From the NCBI GenBank assembly GCA_030640155.1, contig DAOWJX010000308.1, positions 1 to 14,604 of the forward strand: 14,604 nucleotides of DNA. Direction: 5' to 3'. Of this stretch, positions 6,730 to 13,829 are shown piece by piece; the first letter of the stretch is position 1, and each line of letters opens with the position of its first letter. The notes beneath the pieces were generated by a model. It saw nothing but the letters and a program-made list of their open reading frames with translations. It made no database searches and had not been told where the DNA came from. The DNA is from Candidatus Aegiribacteria sp. GTDB lineage: Bacteria; Fermentibacterota; Fermentibacteria; Fermentibacterales; JCC-6. Made by a program: the position numbers and the translations under genes.

Positions 6730-7458
6730 TTACTCTTCCCGAATCTCGAAATTTGTATGAACCGCCTGCACATCATCACACTCTTCAAGTATTTCAAGGA
6801 GCTGCAACGCTTTGGCAGCCTCTTTCTCATTAAGCCCGATCCAGTTGTCAGGCTGTTTCGTAATTTCAGCGCTTTCTATCGTAATTCCGGACTTCACAAG
6901 AACATCCTTCACATCGAACACATCCAAAGGTGAAGTCATGGCAATTATAATACCATCATGTGACTGAACGTCCTCAAGACCTGCGTCAAGACCTGCTTCG
7001 AGAATCTGATCCTCCGTGTATTCAACCCCGTCGATAGTTATCTGTCCCACTCTGTTGAACATGTAAGCTACACTGTTTCTTGAACCCAGATGACCTCCAT
7101 GCTTGGAAAGAATGTGTCTTATATCCGCCGCGGCTCTGTTCTTGTTATCGGTCAGCACTTCAATAATAATCGCAACTCCACCAGGACCATAGGCTTCGTA
7201 GATTATCTCCTCGTAATTAATGCCTTCAAGATCACCAGTTCCCCTCTTTATTGCTCTATCAATATTATCTGAAGGCATGTTGTGAGATTTCGCGGTTTCA
7301 ACAGCCACTCTGAGCCTCGAGTTGGTTTCAGTATCTCCGCCGCCTTCCCTTGCGGCAACAGATATCTCCTTTACCAGTCGACTGAATATCTTACCTCTGG
7401 CGGCGTCAGCTTTCTGTTTTTTATGTTTGATACTGCTCCACTTATTATGTCCTGACAT
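6730..7458 (-). CDS. yebC: YebC/PmpR family regulatory protein
   Basis: 242 aa. The classic family start MSGHNKWSSIKHKKQ is followed by KIFSRLVKEI, NMPSDNIDRAIKRGTG, YEAYGPGGVAIIIEVLTDNKNR, KHGGHLGSRNSVAYMFNR and a C-terminal half that completes the three-domain fold. Members act in the cytoplasm as DNA-binding regulators, and some have been linked to relief of ribosome stalling, so the exact role here is open. The start is ATG 7458. A GGGAG lies 6 nt upstream of it but directly abuts the alternative ATG at 7464. It is the first gene of the ruvC-ruvA-ruvB-queH operon; yebC beside ruvC is a widely conserved arrangement. Confidence 0.95.
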   Translation of the reverse strand: MSGHNKWSSIKHKKQKADAARGKIFSRLVKEISVAAREGGGDTETNSRLRVAVETAKSHNMPSDNIDRAIKRGTGDLEGINYEEIIYEAYGPGGVAIIIEVLTDNKNRAAADIRHILSKHGGHLGSRNSVAYMFNRVGQITIDGVEYTEDQILEAGLDAGLEDVQSHDGIIIAMTSPLDVFDVKDVLVKSGITIESAEITKQPDNWIGLNEKEAAKALQLLEILEECDDVQAVHTNFEIREE

Positions 7459-7483
7459 GCACATCTCCCGTCCGCATGAATTT

Positions 7484-7510
7484 AGTATAACTCCATCAAA
7501 CCTATTGCAA
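7484..7510 (-). promoter_or_regulatory. Candidate promoter of the yebC-ruvCAB-queH operon
   Basis: On the minus strand, TTGCAA (7505-7510) precedes TATACT (7484-7489) by 15 bases. The spacer is shorter than ideal but both boxes are good. This is the only such pair in the 93-bp gap before yebC, about 25 bases upstream of the start codon. Confidence 0.45.
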
Positions 7511-7551
7511 CATTAGATATCTGTCCTGCTCCGGTCAAGAAGTAACTCCGC

Positions 7552-8244
7552 TCACGAATTATATCCGCTGCGCTTCAGAATATCATCTGCGTCTTTTACC
7601 GCCGCAAAAGGAATATCAATATTCGTGCCGTTTATTCTGAAAGCACTTTCTGAAGGCGTACATCCGATCGCAAGCACTTTTGCGGAATGAACTTCAATAT
7701 CCAGATCAATAAAGGCCAGATAATCAGATTTCCAGACTTCAATCCCTACAGCAACACCACTCGCAAGTTTCGAGGCATCTTCAAGGCCAACGTTACCACC
7801 GATCATCGGTGGGTATTTACCGTGCTGCAGGGGCTCCTGCGAAAACTCTTCTTCATTAAGTTTCACGCCGGTTGACAGTACAAGGCTTGTAGAAAAAGCA
7901 GGAAAGATGATCAGATCTCTTCTGGATGCTATGAATGATTCAACAAGATCCAGATTCCCCCCATGGAATTCTCTTTTACCAGCGATCGGTATGGCTCTGG
8001 ATTCGCTTCGAGTAATCCTGCTGAGTATGTCTACGGTCGCATCAACCTTCCAGAAAGGGAGAAGAATTGTTCCGGAATCATCATGACGGGTGAATTCGAT
8101 TTCAACAGGAGCGAGTTTATCACCGGACACCAGGCATCTTCCGCATTCAGTACAGAAAAAGATAATATCTGTTGAAAGCCCATCGAGATCATTACCACAA
8201 CCGGGACACCTCAGGACAGTAATACTCAAGGACTTACTCTGCAT
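7552..8244 (-). CDS. Soluble zinc-ribbon protein of unknown function (third of three)
   Basis: 230 aa; I do not recognise the family. The N-terminus holds a zinc ribbon: C13 and C16 in RCPGCG, then C31, C34 and C37 in CTECGRC, one cysteine more than needed. Two P-aromatic modules follow, LPFWKVDATVD (62-72) and FPAFSTSLVLS (114-124), like those of the two upstream proteins. YPPMIGGNVG (144-153) shares GGNVG with the middle protein (residues 112-116 there). Unlike its neighbours it has no membrane helix, so it may be cytoplasmic. The start is ATG 8244, 17 nt after the previous stop, with GAGG/AAGGG just upstream. It is the last gene of the block and probably a diverged paralogue working with the other two. 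Confidence 0.8.
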   Translation of the reverse strand: MQSKSLSITVLRCPGCGNDLDGLSTDIIFFCTECGRCLVSGDKLAPVEIEFTRHDDSGTILLPFWKVDATVDILSRITRSESRAIPIAGKREFHGGNLDLVESFIASRRDLIIFPAFSTSLVLSTGVKLNEEEFSQEPLQHGKYPPMIGGNVGLEDASKLASGVAVGIEVWKSDYLAFIDLDIEVHSAKVLAIGCTPSESAFRINGTNIDIPFAAVKDADDILKRSGYNS

Positions 8245-8261
8245 ACCCTTGCCTCATGCAA

Positions 8262-9335
8262 CTATACAATAATCTCGCTCCCTTTTCCTTTAAGATTGCT
8301 GAGTATCTTCAATAGATGATAAGTTCCAAAGGCAAGTCCGGCCATGATGATAATAATTATAGGTATACAGCTCGATTGATTTCCAGAAATCGAGCTGTAA
8401 TTCAGTTTGCCGCCTAATACAAGATTAGCGAAAACCGGTAACAGTCCGGCCCAGAAAACTGCCATCGCGATTGTCAGGATTCTTTTGTCTTTATTCGATG
8501 AGGGAAAGCGACCACGCAACACCTCACCGGATCGTCCATCAACAACAACCTGAAAAGTCCTGCCGTCAAATCTGAAATTAGTTACCCAAAGCGGGTAATA
8601 GACAAGCATTTCACGATGTCCGGAAACAAGAATGTACTCCCATCTTTCTTCAAGACCAAAACCTGCCCCGGATCCAAGTCTGCGAAGATATTTTACCGTC
8701 TGTGCACGTGCTTCCATAAGCGACACTATGGGGTCAACGAAGACACCCTCTCTGGAGGCTTCATTCTCGAGGACCTCCAGACCATCCGGCAGCGTGTCAC
8801 GCTGAATATCCAGCCCCTGTATGGAAAGCTGAGAATCCGCTGAAAGTGTGGGTATCCCGAGCGGTTCCAGATCAGCTCCACTGATGTTAACACATCCGGA
8901 GATCTGTATCTCCCTCTCAACCGCATTGGAACCGGTTCTTGTTTTGATATTTTTAATTACAGATATCGTGTATCCAGATGGTCCCATTCCCACATTACCG
9001 CCAACAGGAATTTCAATTTCGCGGAACACCGGTTCCACACCAAGCAAATAACCATTCACCTGCGCGCTGCAATGCCAGAACGGAACATAGTACAGAATTG
9101 GTCTGCTGACCTTTGCACTCTCTGTTCCATTGGGATTAATGCTCTGCAGCTTCCTCCGGATTGACCTCAGCACGTCAATACTGGATTTCCTTGACGGCAG
9201 TACAAATTTCCCTGCAGCATTCGAGAGAAGAAGACTGCTTGAACAGCTGGGACAGACAGTGTAGGTATCCCCCTCGCATACGTTTAGAAGTCCGCCGCAG
9301 GATGGACAGGTTAATGCAAATGAAACCTTTTTCAC
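8262..9335 (-). CDS. Zinc-ribbon protein with two C-terminal membrane helices (second of three)
   Basis: 357 aa of unknown function. The zinc ribbon has C10 and C13 (TCPSCGG) with C28 and C31 (CPSC). Module one is VPFWHCSAQVNG (84-95). A central beta-rich stretch follows, with VGGNVGMGPSG (111-121). Module two is YPLWVTNFRFDGRTF, continuing to VVVDGRSGEV (247-272), a VDG-x-x-G turn also seen in the upstream protein (LVDAVSGQLLG). Two hydrophobic segments, about 286-307 and 323-343, should anchor it with the ribbon and modules on one side, probably the cytoplasm. The start ATG overlaps the previous stop by 4 nt (ATGA), so translation is coupled. Similar zinc-ribbon plus membrane layouts occur in many uncharacterised bacterial proteins; no function can be assigned. 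Confidence 0.85.
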   Translation of the reverse strand: MKKVSFALTCPSCGGLLNVCEGDTYTVCPSCSSSLLLSNAAGKFVLPSRKSSIDVLRSIRRKLQSINPNGTESAKVSRPILYYVPFWHCSAQVNGYLLGVEPVFREIEIPVGGNVGMGPSGYTISVIKNIKTRTGSNAVEREIQISGCVNISGADLEPLGIPTLSADSQLSIQGLDIQRDTLPDGLEVLENEASREGVFVDPIVSLMEARAQTVKYLRRLGSGAGFGLEERWEYILVSGHREMLVYYPLWVTNFRFDGRTFQVVVDGRSGEVLRGRFPSSNKDKRILTIAMAVFWAGLLPVFANLVLGGKLNYSSISGNQSSCIPIIIIIMAGLAFGTYHLLKILSNLKGKGSEIIV

Positions 9336-10027
9336 TGCTTTTTCACCTTAGTGATATAAATAGCACCTGTGATAACCACCAGGATTATGGAAGAGAGCCA
9401 GGTTCGGGAAAGCCAGGATAAACCCATGTTTGTAAGAAGCAGGAAAACGGGGATTGATACTGCCATTCCCACGATGAGAGTAAGAAAAAAGAGTTTTTGC
9501 AGCTCCATCTCATTGGAAGCCGTGTCATCCATAACAGGAGATTCTCCCAGGAGCTGTCCGGATACGGCATCTACCAGCACTCCCTCGCTGTATCCTTCCA
9601 GCTTAAGCATGACAATATAGAACGGATGAAACACAATTCTGACTGATGCTTCGTCAATCTGATCTCTGTCAAATGGAATGAACTCGCATGGTTCGGCTAT
9701 ACTCTCATCAAATACTCTTCTGTCTCCAGCAGGAGGAGAATAGTTCTCCAGCTCCTGCCATGGCTGGCTGAAGCAGGATATCAGAGTCTTGCCTTTCAAT
9801 GACTGATCCGCCTCATAATACGGAAAGTATTTCTTCTCCAGTGAAATAACCATTCCAGGCGGAAAGAGACGTTTCACATGTTCTTCTGAGACAGAGGCCA
9901 TAACGAGTTTCGGTGTATCAGCAGGTGGATCAACTACTATTCTTGCGTCGCAGTAAGGGCATCTGAGAAAGAAATCACTCTCGATCACCATGTGTTCCGC
10001 ACCGCATTGTGTGCAGTTGATCTTCAT
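9332..10027 (-). CDS. Zinc-ribbon protein with two C-terminal membrane helices (first of three)
   Basis: 231 aa of unknown function. The zinc ribbon has C5 and C8 (CTQCGA) with C23 and C26 (CPYCDA). Module one is FPYYEADQSLKG (68-79), module two HPFYIVMLKLEGYSEG (134-149), followed by VLVDAVSGQLLGESP. Two membrane segments lie at about 179-199 and 208-226, with a basic KVKKQ tail. The chosen start, ATG 10027, lies one base after the kinase stop (TGA-A-ATG) and puts the zinc ribbon at the very N-terminus, as in the two neighbours. The frame is open to a GTG at 10099, but that extension overlaps the kinase and has no RBS. The tight spacing suggests that it is made together with the sensor kinase. 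Confidence 0.85.
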   Translation of the reverse strand: MKINCTQCGAEHMVIESDFFLRCPYCDARIVVDPPADTPKLVMASVSEEHVKRLFPPGMVISLEKKYFPYYEADQSLKGKTLISCFSQPWQELENYSPPAGDRRVFDESIAEPCEFIPFDRDQIDEASVRIVFHPFYIVMLKLEGYSEGVLVDAVSGQLLGESPVMDDTASNEMELQKLFFLTLIVGMAVSIPVFLLLTNMGLSWLSRTWLSSIILVVITGAIYITKVKKQ

Positions 10028-10028
10028 T

Positions 10029-11564
10029 TCAGATACTGTCTCCAGATCCTGTATGTTTCGAAAAATCTCTGCTCCAGACGCATTTTCCAAGAGCTTCACA
10101 TACAGTTTCTATTCTGAATGGTTTCTTCAGAAAGACAATGTTAGGTCCGGATATCTCAGAAACATCTTCATCATTGTTCAGTAATACAATAACAGCCCGA
10201 CCCGAAGGGATGGAATCTAGTGATATTACCGTTTCGGACTTCAAAAGCTCTGAATCGATGACAAGTAAATTATATCTATCTTCAGAACCAGCTGTACTGA
10301 AGAGTTCCATATCCGAATCGGTAGCAGTCATATCAAAGACTGAACAACCAAGACTTTCAAATATGGTAACCAGGAGATCGGTTTCCAAAGCGCTGTAACC
10401 TGCAATCGCGATCGATGGAATAACATCATTCGCGGTTTCTACTGTAATTCGATCAGCAACAGGTAAATAAACCGTAAATGTTGAACCTTTATCAAGTTGG
10501 GAATTCACAAAGTAATATCCCTTGAAACTGTGCACGATCGAATAGACTGCTGACAGCCCCAGCCCTCTACCCTTTCCCTTTGTTGAAAAGAATGGATCGA
10601 ATATCGGGATCAGGTCACTTTCTGAAATCCCGCATCCGTTATCAACAATAGAGATCATGACATAATCTCCAGCGAGAATCTGTTCTATATCTCCTTCAAG
10701 CTCTATTCTGCAGGAAGTAAGACTGACCGATCCCTTCCCTCCAGAAGCTTCAGCGGCGTTCAGCAGCAGATTCATGACAACCTGTTCCAGAAGATCTGGA
10801 GGAACTCCCGCATAACCGGTCCGATCGGGATATGCAAGGCTTATTTCTATATCCGGAAAGAGAGCTGAGAGGGTTCCAATTGCGCTCTTCAGTACATTTT
10901 CAACAAGGGTTATTCCCTCTTTCGAATCGGCGCCAAGCTGCCCCGTTGACAGGCAGGAAACCAGCGAACTGATTCTATCAATTACTTCCTCCGCCTCTTT
11001 AATCGATAAGAGGACGACTTTTCTGTCATTCTGACTCCTTCTGATCCTTGACATCCGAGCGAGTAATACCGTAAGTAGATCATCAAGGTTATGAGCGACC
11101 CCATCAGCCAGAGCTTTCAGAACCCCGAATCTCTGAGCTCTCAGGGATGCCTTATCTATTTGCCATCTTGAGCTTACATCTCTGAATACAACACTGCTGA
11201 TCGTATTCTGATCAGTTTTATCGTTTAATGATAAATATATATTGCCTCTGACAATTCTCTCGGTTCCATCAGCTGAAATCAGAATGGTGGCAATGGGGAA
11301 TGTGAATGTACCATCCTCCGTAACTCCTTCAGATATATGTTTGGAAAGAGGTTCTCGGGTTTTTTGCATAAGAAAATTACATATCTCCCATAGAGGTTTC
11401 CCGCATGCCTCTTCCTCACTGAATCCGATCAGGCTGGAAGCTTCCCGATTCAGAAAGGTTATCAGTTCATTCTCATCAAGCAGCACTACAGCATCGGAGA
11501 CACCTGCCAGCATAGCTCTGAGATCAGATGGAAACGGTGCTGTTTTCTTTTTCTTCGCTACCAT
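10029..11564 (-). CDS. PAS-histidine kinase-receiver hybrid with atypical active sites
   Basis: 511 aa, without membrane segments, so a cytoplasmic sensor. A PAS domain spans about 12-130 (AVVLLDENELITFLNREASSLIGF is typical), a HisKA-like helix about 140-205, and a HATPase domain about 250-370. The HATPase has N-box VVMNLLLNAAEAS (N265, N269), G1 box DNGCGI (308-313), FDPFFSTKGKGRGLGL (322-337) and a final GSTFTVYLP. A receiver-like domain spans about 383-495. The H-box reads ADGVAHNLDDLL: H158 is present, but the usual acidic neighbour is N159. The receiver lacks the N-terminal acidic pair (SIAIAGYSALE), yet keeps an aspartate at 437 (LLVIDSE) and the KKPF lysine. The HATPase looks active; phosphotransfer may be altered. 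The start overlaps the M14 peptidase stop by 7 nt. No DNA-binding output protein is nearby. Confidence 0.93.
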   Translation of the reverse strand: MVAKKKKTAPFPSDLRAMLAGVSDAVVLLDENELITFLNREASSLIGFSEEEACGKPLWEICNFLMQKTREPLSKHISEGVTEDGTFTFPIATILISADGTERIVRGNIYLSLNDKTDQNTISSVVFRDVSSRWQIDKASLRAQRFGVLKALADGVAHNLDDLLTVLLARMSRIRRSQNDRKVVLLSIKEAEEVIDRISSLVSCLSTGQLGADSKEGITLVENVLKSAIGTLSALFPDIEISLAYPDRTGYAGVPPDLLEQVVMNLLLNAAEASGGKGSVSLTSCRIELEGDIEQILAGDYVMISIVDNGCGISESDLIPIFDPFFSTKGKGRGLGLSAVYSIVHSFKGYYFVNSQLDKGSTFTVYLPVADRITVETANDVIPSIAIAGYSALETDLLVTIFESLGCSVFDMTATDSDMELFSTAGSEDRYNLLVIDSELLKSETVISLDSIPSGRAVIVLLNNDEDVSEISGPNIVFLKKPFRIETVCEALGKCVWSRDFSKHTGSGDSI

Positions 11565-13735
11565 ACGACTATTGCTCTTCTCGTCATATGTGTACGCGAA
11601 GCATTCAGAACACAGAAATACAGACCTCCTGGCCCCTGAGAACCGTTTGAATCAGTGCAGTTCCAGTAAGCAGTATGGGCTCCTGGTGTGTTTATCTGAC
11701 TTGATATATCCACAACTCTCCTGCCGGAAAGATCGTATATAGCCAGGTCGACACTTCCAGCGTCCTGCTTCGATATTGTTACCGGAATGCAGGCCATACC
11801 TGAAACGGGGTTGGGGCTGATATGCCCCAGGCTTGTATGACCTGAAGGGTGTACTTCAGGTGAAATTCCAAGATCGATCTGCGCCAGAACAGCATCGGAA
11901 GGCCAGGAAGGTCCGAAATCAGGATCCATCGTTACAACCCTGAACCAGAACTCTCCAGATTCGTGTTCCGTGAACGTATATGAGTTTACAGGAATATCAA
12001 GATCCACAAATTCGTTTTCCTCCCATACTTCCACCAGAATATCATCGATATAGAGATCGCATAAACCTCCGGTTGTCTCCCACCTGAAACTGAGAGTATC
12101 ACCCTGCCACTCGTCCAATTCATGTATGGAAAGCCGCCAGTTCAGGTCGGTTCTGCCGAATGTCTGGAGATAATACCAGTTATCTCCTCCATCGTCTGAT
12201 ACTTCAATACTGCCCTGACAGCTCCCAACGGGAATATCGTAATAAGCCCAGAAGCTCAGTCTTCCTCCTCCGTTCTCAGGTATTACCGCCGTCTCGGTCC
12301 AGGTCATCGTACCGGTTCCGCCTGAAAGGTAACTGCTTGGACTGGAATGGTACTGAGAAGTAGTAGTGCTCCAGTTATTCATATTGAATGGGCCACCGCT
12401 TCCATCATCATCGAGCAGAACCTCATAACCGGTAAGCTCCTGAAGGGCGTATGTTGCGGGCATTGAAGCCATGTTCCAGTTAATTGTGAATGGTATTGAA
12501 ACCGGTCCGATCTCATCGATCACAGGGATATCCGGAACGTGCGGATCAAGAGGACAGCCGGCCAGAAACGCGGTAACAAGATAACTTCTGAGATTTCTCC
12601 TTGATAGTTTGAAGCTTTCAGTATCTGAAGGCCAGAAACCGGCAAAACCAGCGCCTGTTTCATGGTTCCAGCTCATAGCACCGTATAATCCGTATGAGTG
12701 ATCACGAGTATTGCCGGAGGAGTAATAATTGATCTGGGCAGATGGACCGTGCAATTCCCCGGTTCCCCACTGCACCATTATCTCACCCTGAGTATCATAC
12801 TGCGAGGCATGGGTGGTTGGATCATCCGTCCATCCCCAGGGGTAGATAAGAATATTCCCGTACGTATGGGTTGAATGCATCTGAACGGGAGGATAGTCCT
12901 GCCAGAAAGCGTCAATATTGCTGGCTTCCGGCTCACTCAATGGGCCTGTTCCGCGATAGGTATCTGAAGATGGGTTACCGCTCGATCCGGCCCCACCCCA
13001 GCCAACGGACCAGTTTCTGTTCAGGTCTACACCGTAGGAACCGCCATTATCACGCCGGTTCTTCCTCCACATACCATTACCGTAGCTGAATGGTTCATTG
13101 TAGACATAGCCGTCCACATTGTTGCAGGGAAGGCACCACAATTCGCGATTATCAAGCACATATGTGGCCTGAAGACCGCAGAAACCATTTCGGTCATAAT
13201 TATCGCAGAGCCATTGCATGAAAAATCGGAGATTTCTCATGGAGGATGGTTCTCTTGCATGGATGAGAGCGTCATACCAGCAGTTGGGAAGGGTGGGATC
13301 ATCCTCCCAGAAACTGTTATTCGCGGATATCTTAACTACTGTCTGCGGTCTGCATTCTATAGTTTCACCTATTGAAGTAGGTGAACTGGTAATATCAGGA
13401 TATGTATTGTGCAAATCATTCATCCAGGTGGATATCTCACTCCAGGTCATATATATACCAGTATTTCTACCTCCACCATCGCACCTGTTGCTATAAAACC
13501 TTCCGAGATCATCTATCCTGGTAGTAAATGGTATTCCAGCCCGGAGGAGAATATCATATTCGTATTCGTTAGCAACAAAATCGATCGACCCGTCATCGTA
13601 TACGTGGATGATTTCACAGGATATGGAAAGGAATCTGGTCAATTCCCGGTCACCTAAAGGTTTGTAATTCAGAAGCGAATATTGGTTGCCAGCGACAATC
13701 ATGGATACAAAAAGCATCAATATTATATATTTCAT
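11558..13735 (-). CDS. Secreted M14 zinc carboxypeptidase with C-terminal sorting domain
   Basis: 725 aa. A signal peptide (MKYIILMLFVSMIVAG) is followed by a propeptide-like region to about 90 and an M14 (carboxypeptidase A/T-like) catalytic domain at about 93-395. Zinc ligands are H159 and E162 (HAREPSS) and H290 (STHTYGNILIYPWG). R224 (MWRKNRR), N239-R240 (VDLNRNWSVGW) and Y348 match the substrate-binding residues, and E359 (WNHETGAG) the catalytic glutamate. A beta-rich, fibronectin/MAM-like part at about 400-625 follows. A final domain (about 635-725), from SPNPVSGMACIPVTIS through YDLSGRRVVDIS to GGLYFCVL, is the FlgD-like/type IX-like C-terminal sorting domain of FCB bacteria. It should release C-terminal residues from extracellular peptides. 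The start is ATG 13735, with GGAGG 9 nt upstream. First gene of the kinase/zinc-ribbon block, transcribed away from hutU. Confidence 0.95.
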   Translation of the reverse strand: MKYIILMLFVSMIVAGNQYSLLNYKPLGDRELTRFLSISCEIIHVYDDGSIDFVANEYEYDILLRAGIPFTTRIDDLGRFYSNRCDGGGRNTGIYMTWSEISTWMNDLHNTYPDITSSPTSIGETIECRPQTVVKISANNSFWEDDPTLPNCWYDALIHAREPSSMRNLRFFMQWLCDNYDRNGFCGLQATYVLDNRELWCLPCNNVDGYVYNEPFSYGNGMWRKNRRDNGGSYGVDLNRNWSVGWGGAGSSGNPSSDTYRGTGPLSEPEASNIDAFWQDYPPVQMHSTHTYGNILIYPWGWTDDPTTHASQYDTQGEIMVQWGTGELHGPSAQINYYSSGNTRDHSYGLYGAMSWNHETGAGFAGFWPSDTESFKLSRRNLRSYLVTAFLAGCPLDPHVPDIPVIDEIGPVSIPFTINWNMASMPATYALQELTGYEVLLDDDGSGGPFNMNNWSTTTSQYHSSPSSYLSGGTGTMTWTETAVIPENGGGRLSFWAYYDIPVGSCQGSIEVSDDGGDNWYYLQTFGRTDLNWRLSIHELDEWQGDTLSFRWETTGGLCDLYIDDILVEVWEENEFVDLDIPVNSYTFTEHESGEFWFRVVTMDPDFGPSWPSDAVLAQIDLGISPEVHPSGHTSLGHISPNPVSGMACIPVTISKQDAGSVDLAIYDLSGRRVVDISSQINTPGAHTAYWNCTDSNGSQGPGGLYFCVLNASRTHMTRRAIVVW

Positions 13736-13765
13736 ACCTGTAATCCTCCAGGTGGGAAAAACGTG

Positions 13766-13802
13766 AACAGTTCATTATTATCGAAAAACATAATACACTG
13801 TT
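13766..13802. promoter_or_regulatory. Inverted repeat (candidate operator) between the M14 peptidase and hutU
   Basis: AACAGT-TC-ATTAT (13766-13778) and ATAAT-AC-ACTGTT (13790-13802) form 13-nt arms. They match at 11 of 13 positions around an 11-base centre. The repeat is centred in the 94-bp gap between the divergent starts at 13735 and 13830. Its size and symmetry suit a dimeric regulator controlling both transcripts. No clear -35/-10 pair was found for either gene. Confidence 0.4.
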
Positions 13803-13829
13803 TTTGAATATAAGTCATAGGAGGCTTTC

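Noticed and set aside
10028..10099. GTG-started 24-residue extension of the first zinc-ribbon protein
   Set aside because: It overlaps the kinase coding end, has no RBS, and would move the zinc ribbon away from the N-terminus unlike in its two neighbours.
11242..11742. 166-aa plus-strand ORF opposite the kinase and peptidase genes
   Set aside because: It is low-complexity and serine-rich, has no RBS, and lies opposite well-supported PAS-domain and sorting-domain coding sequence.
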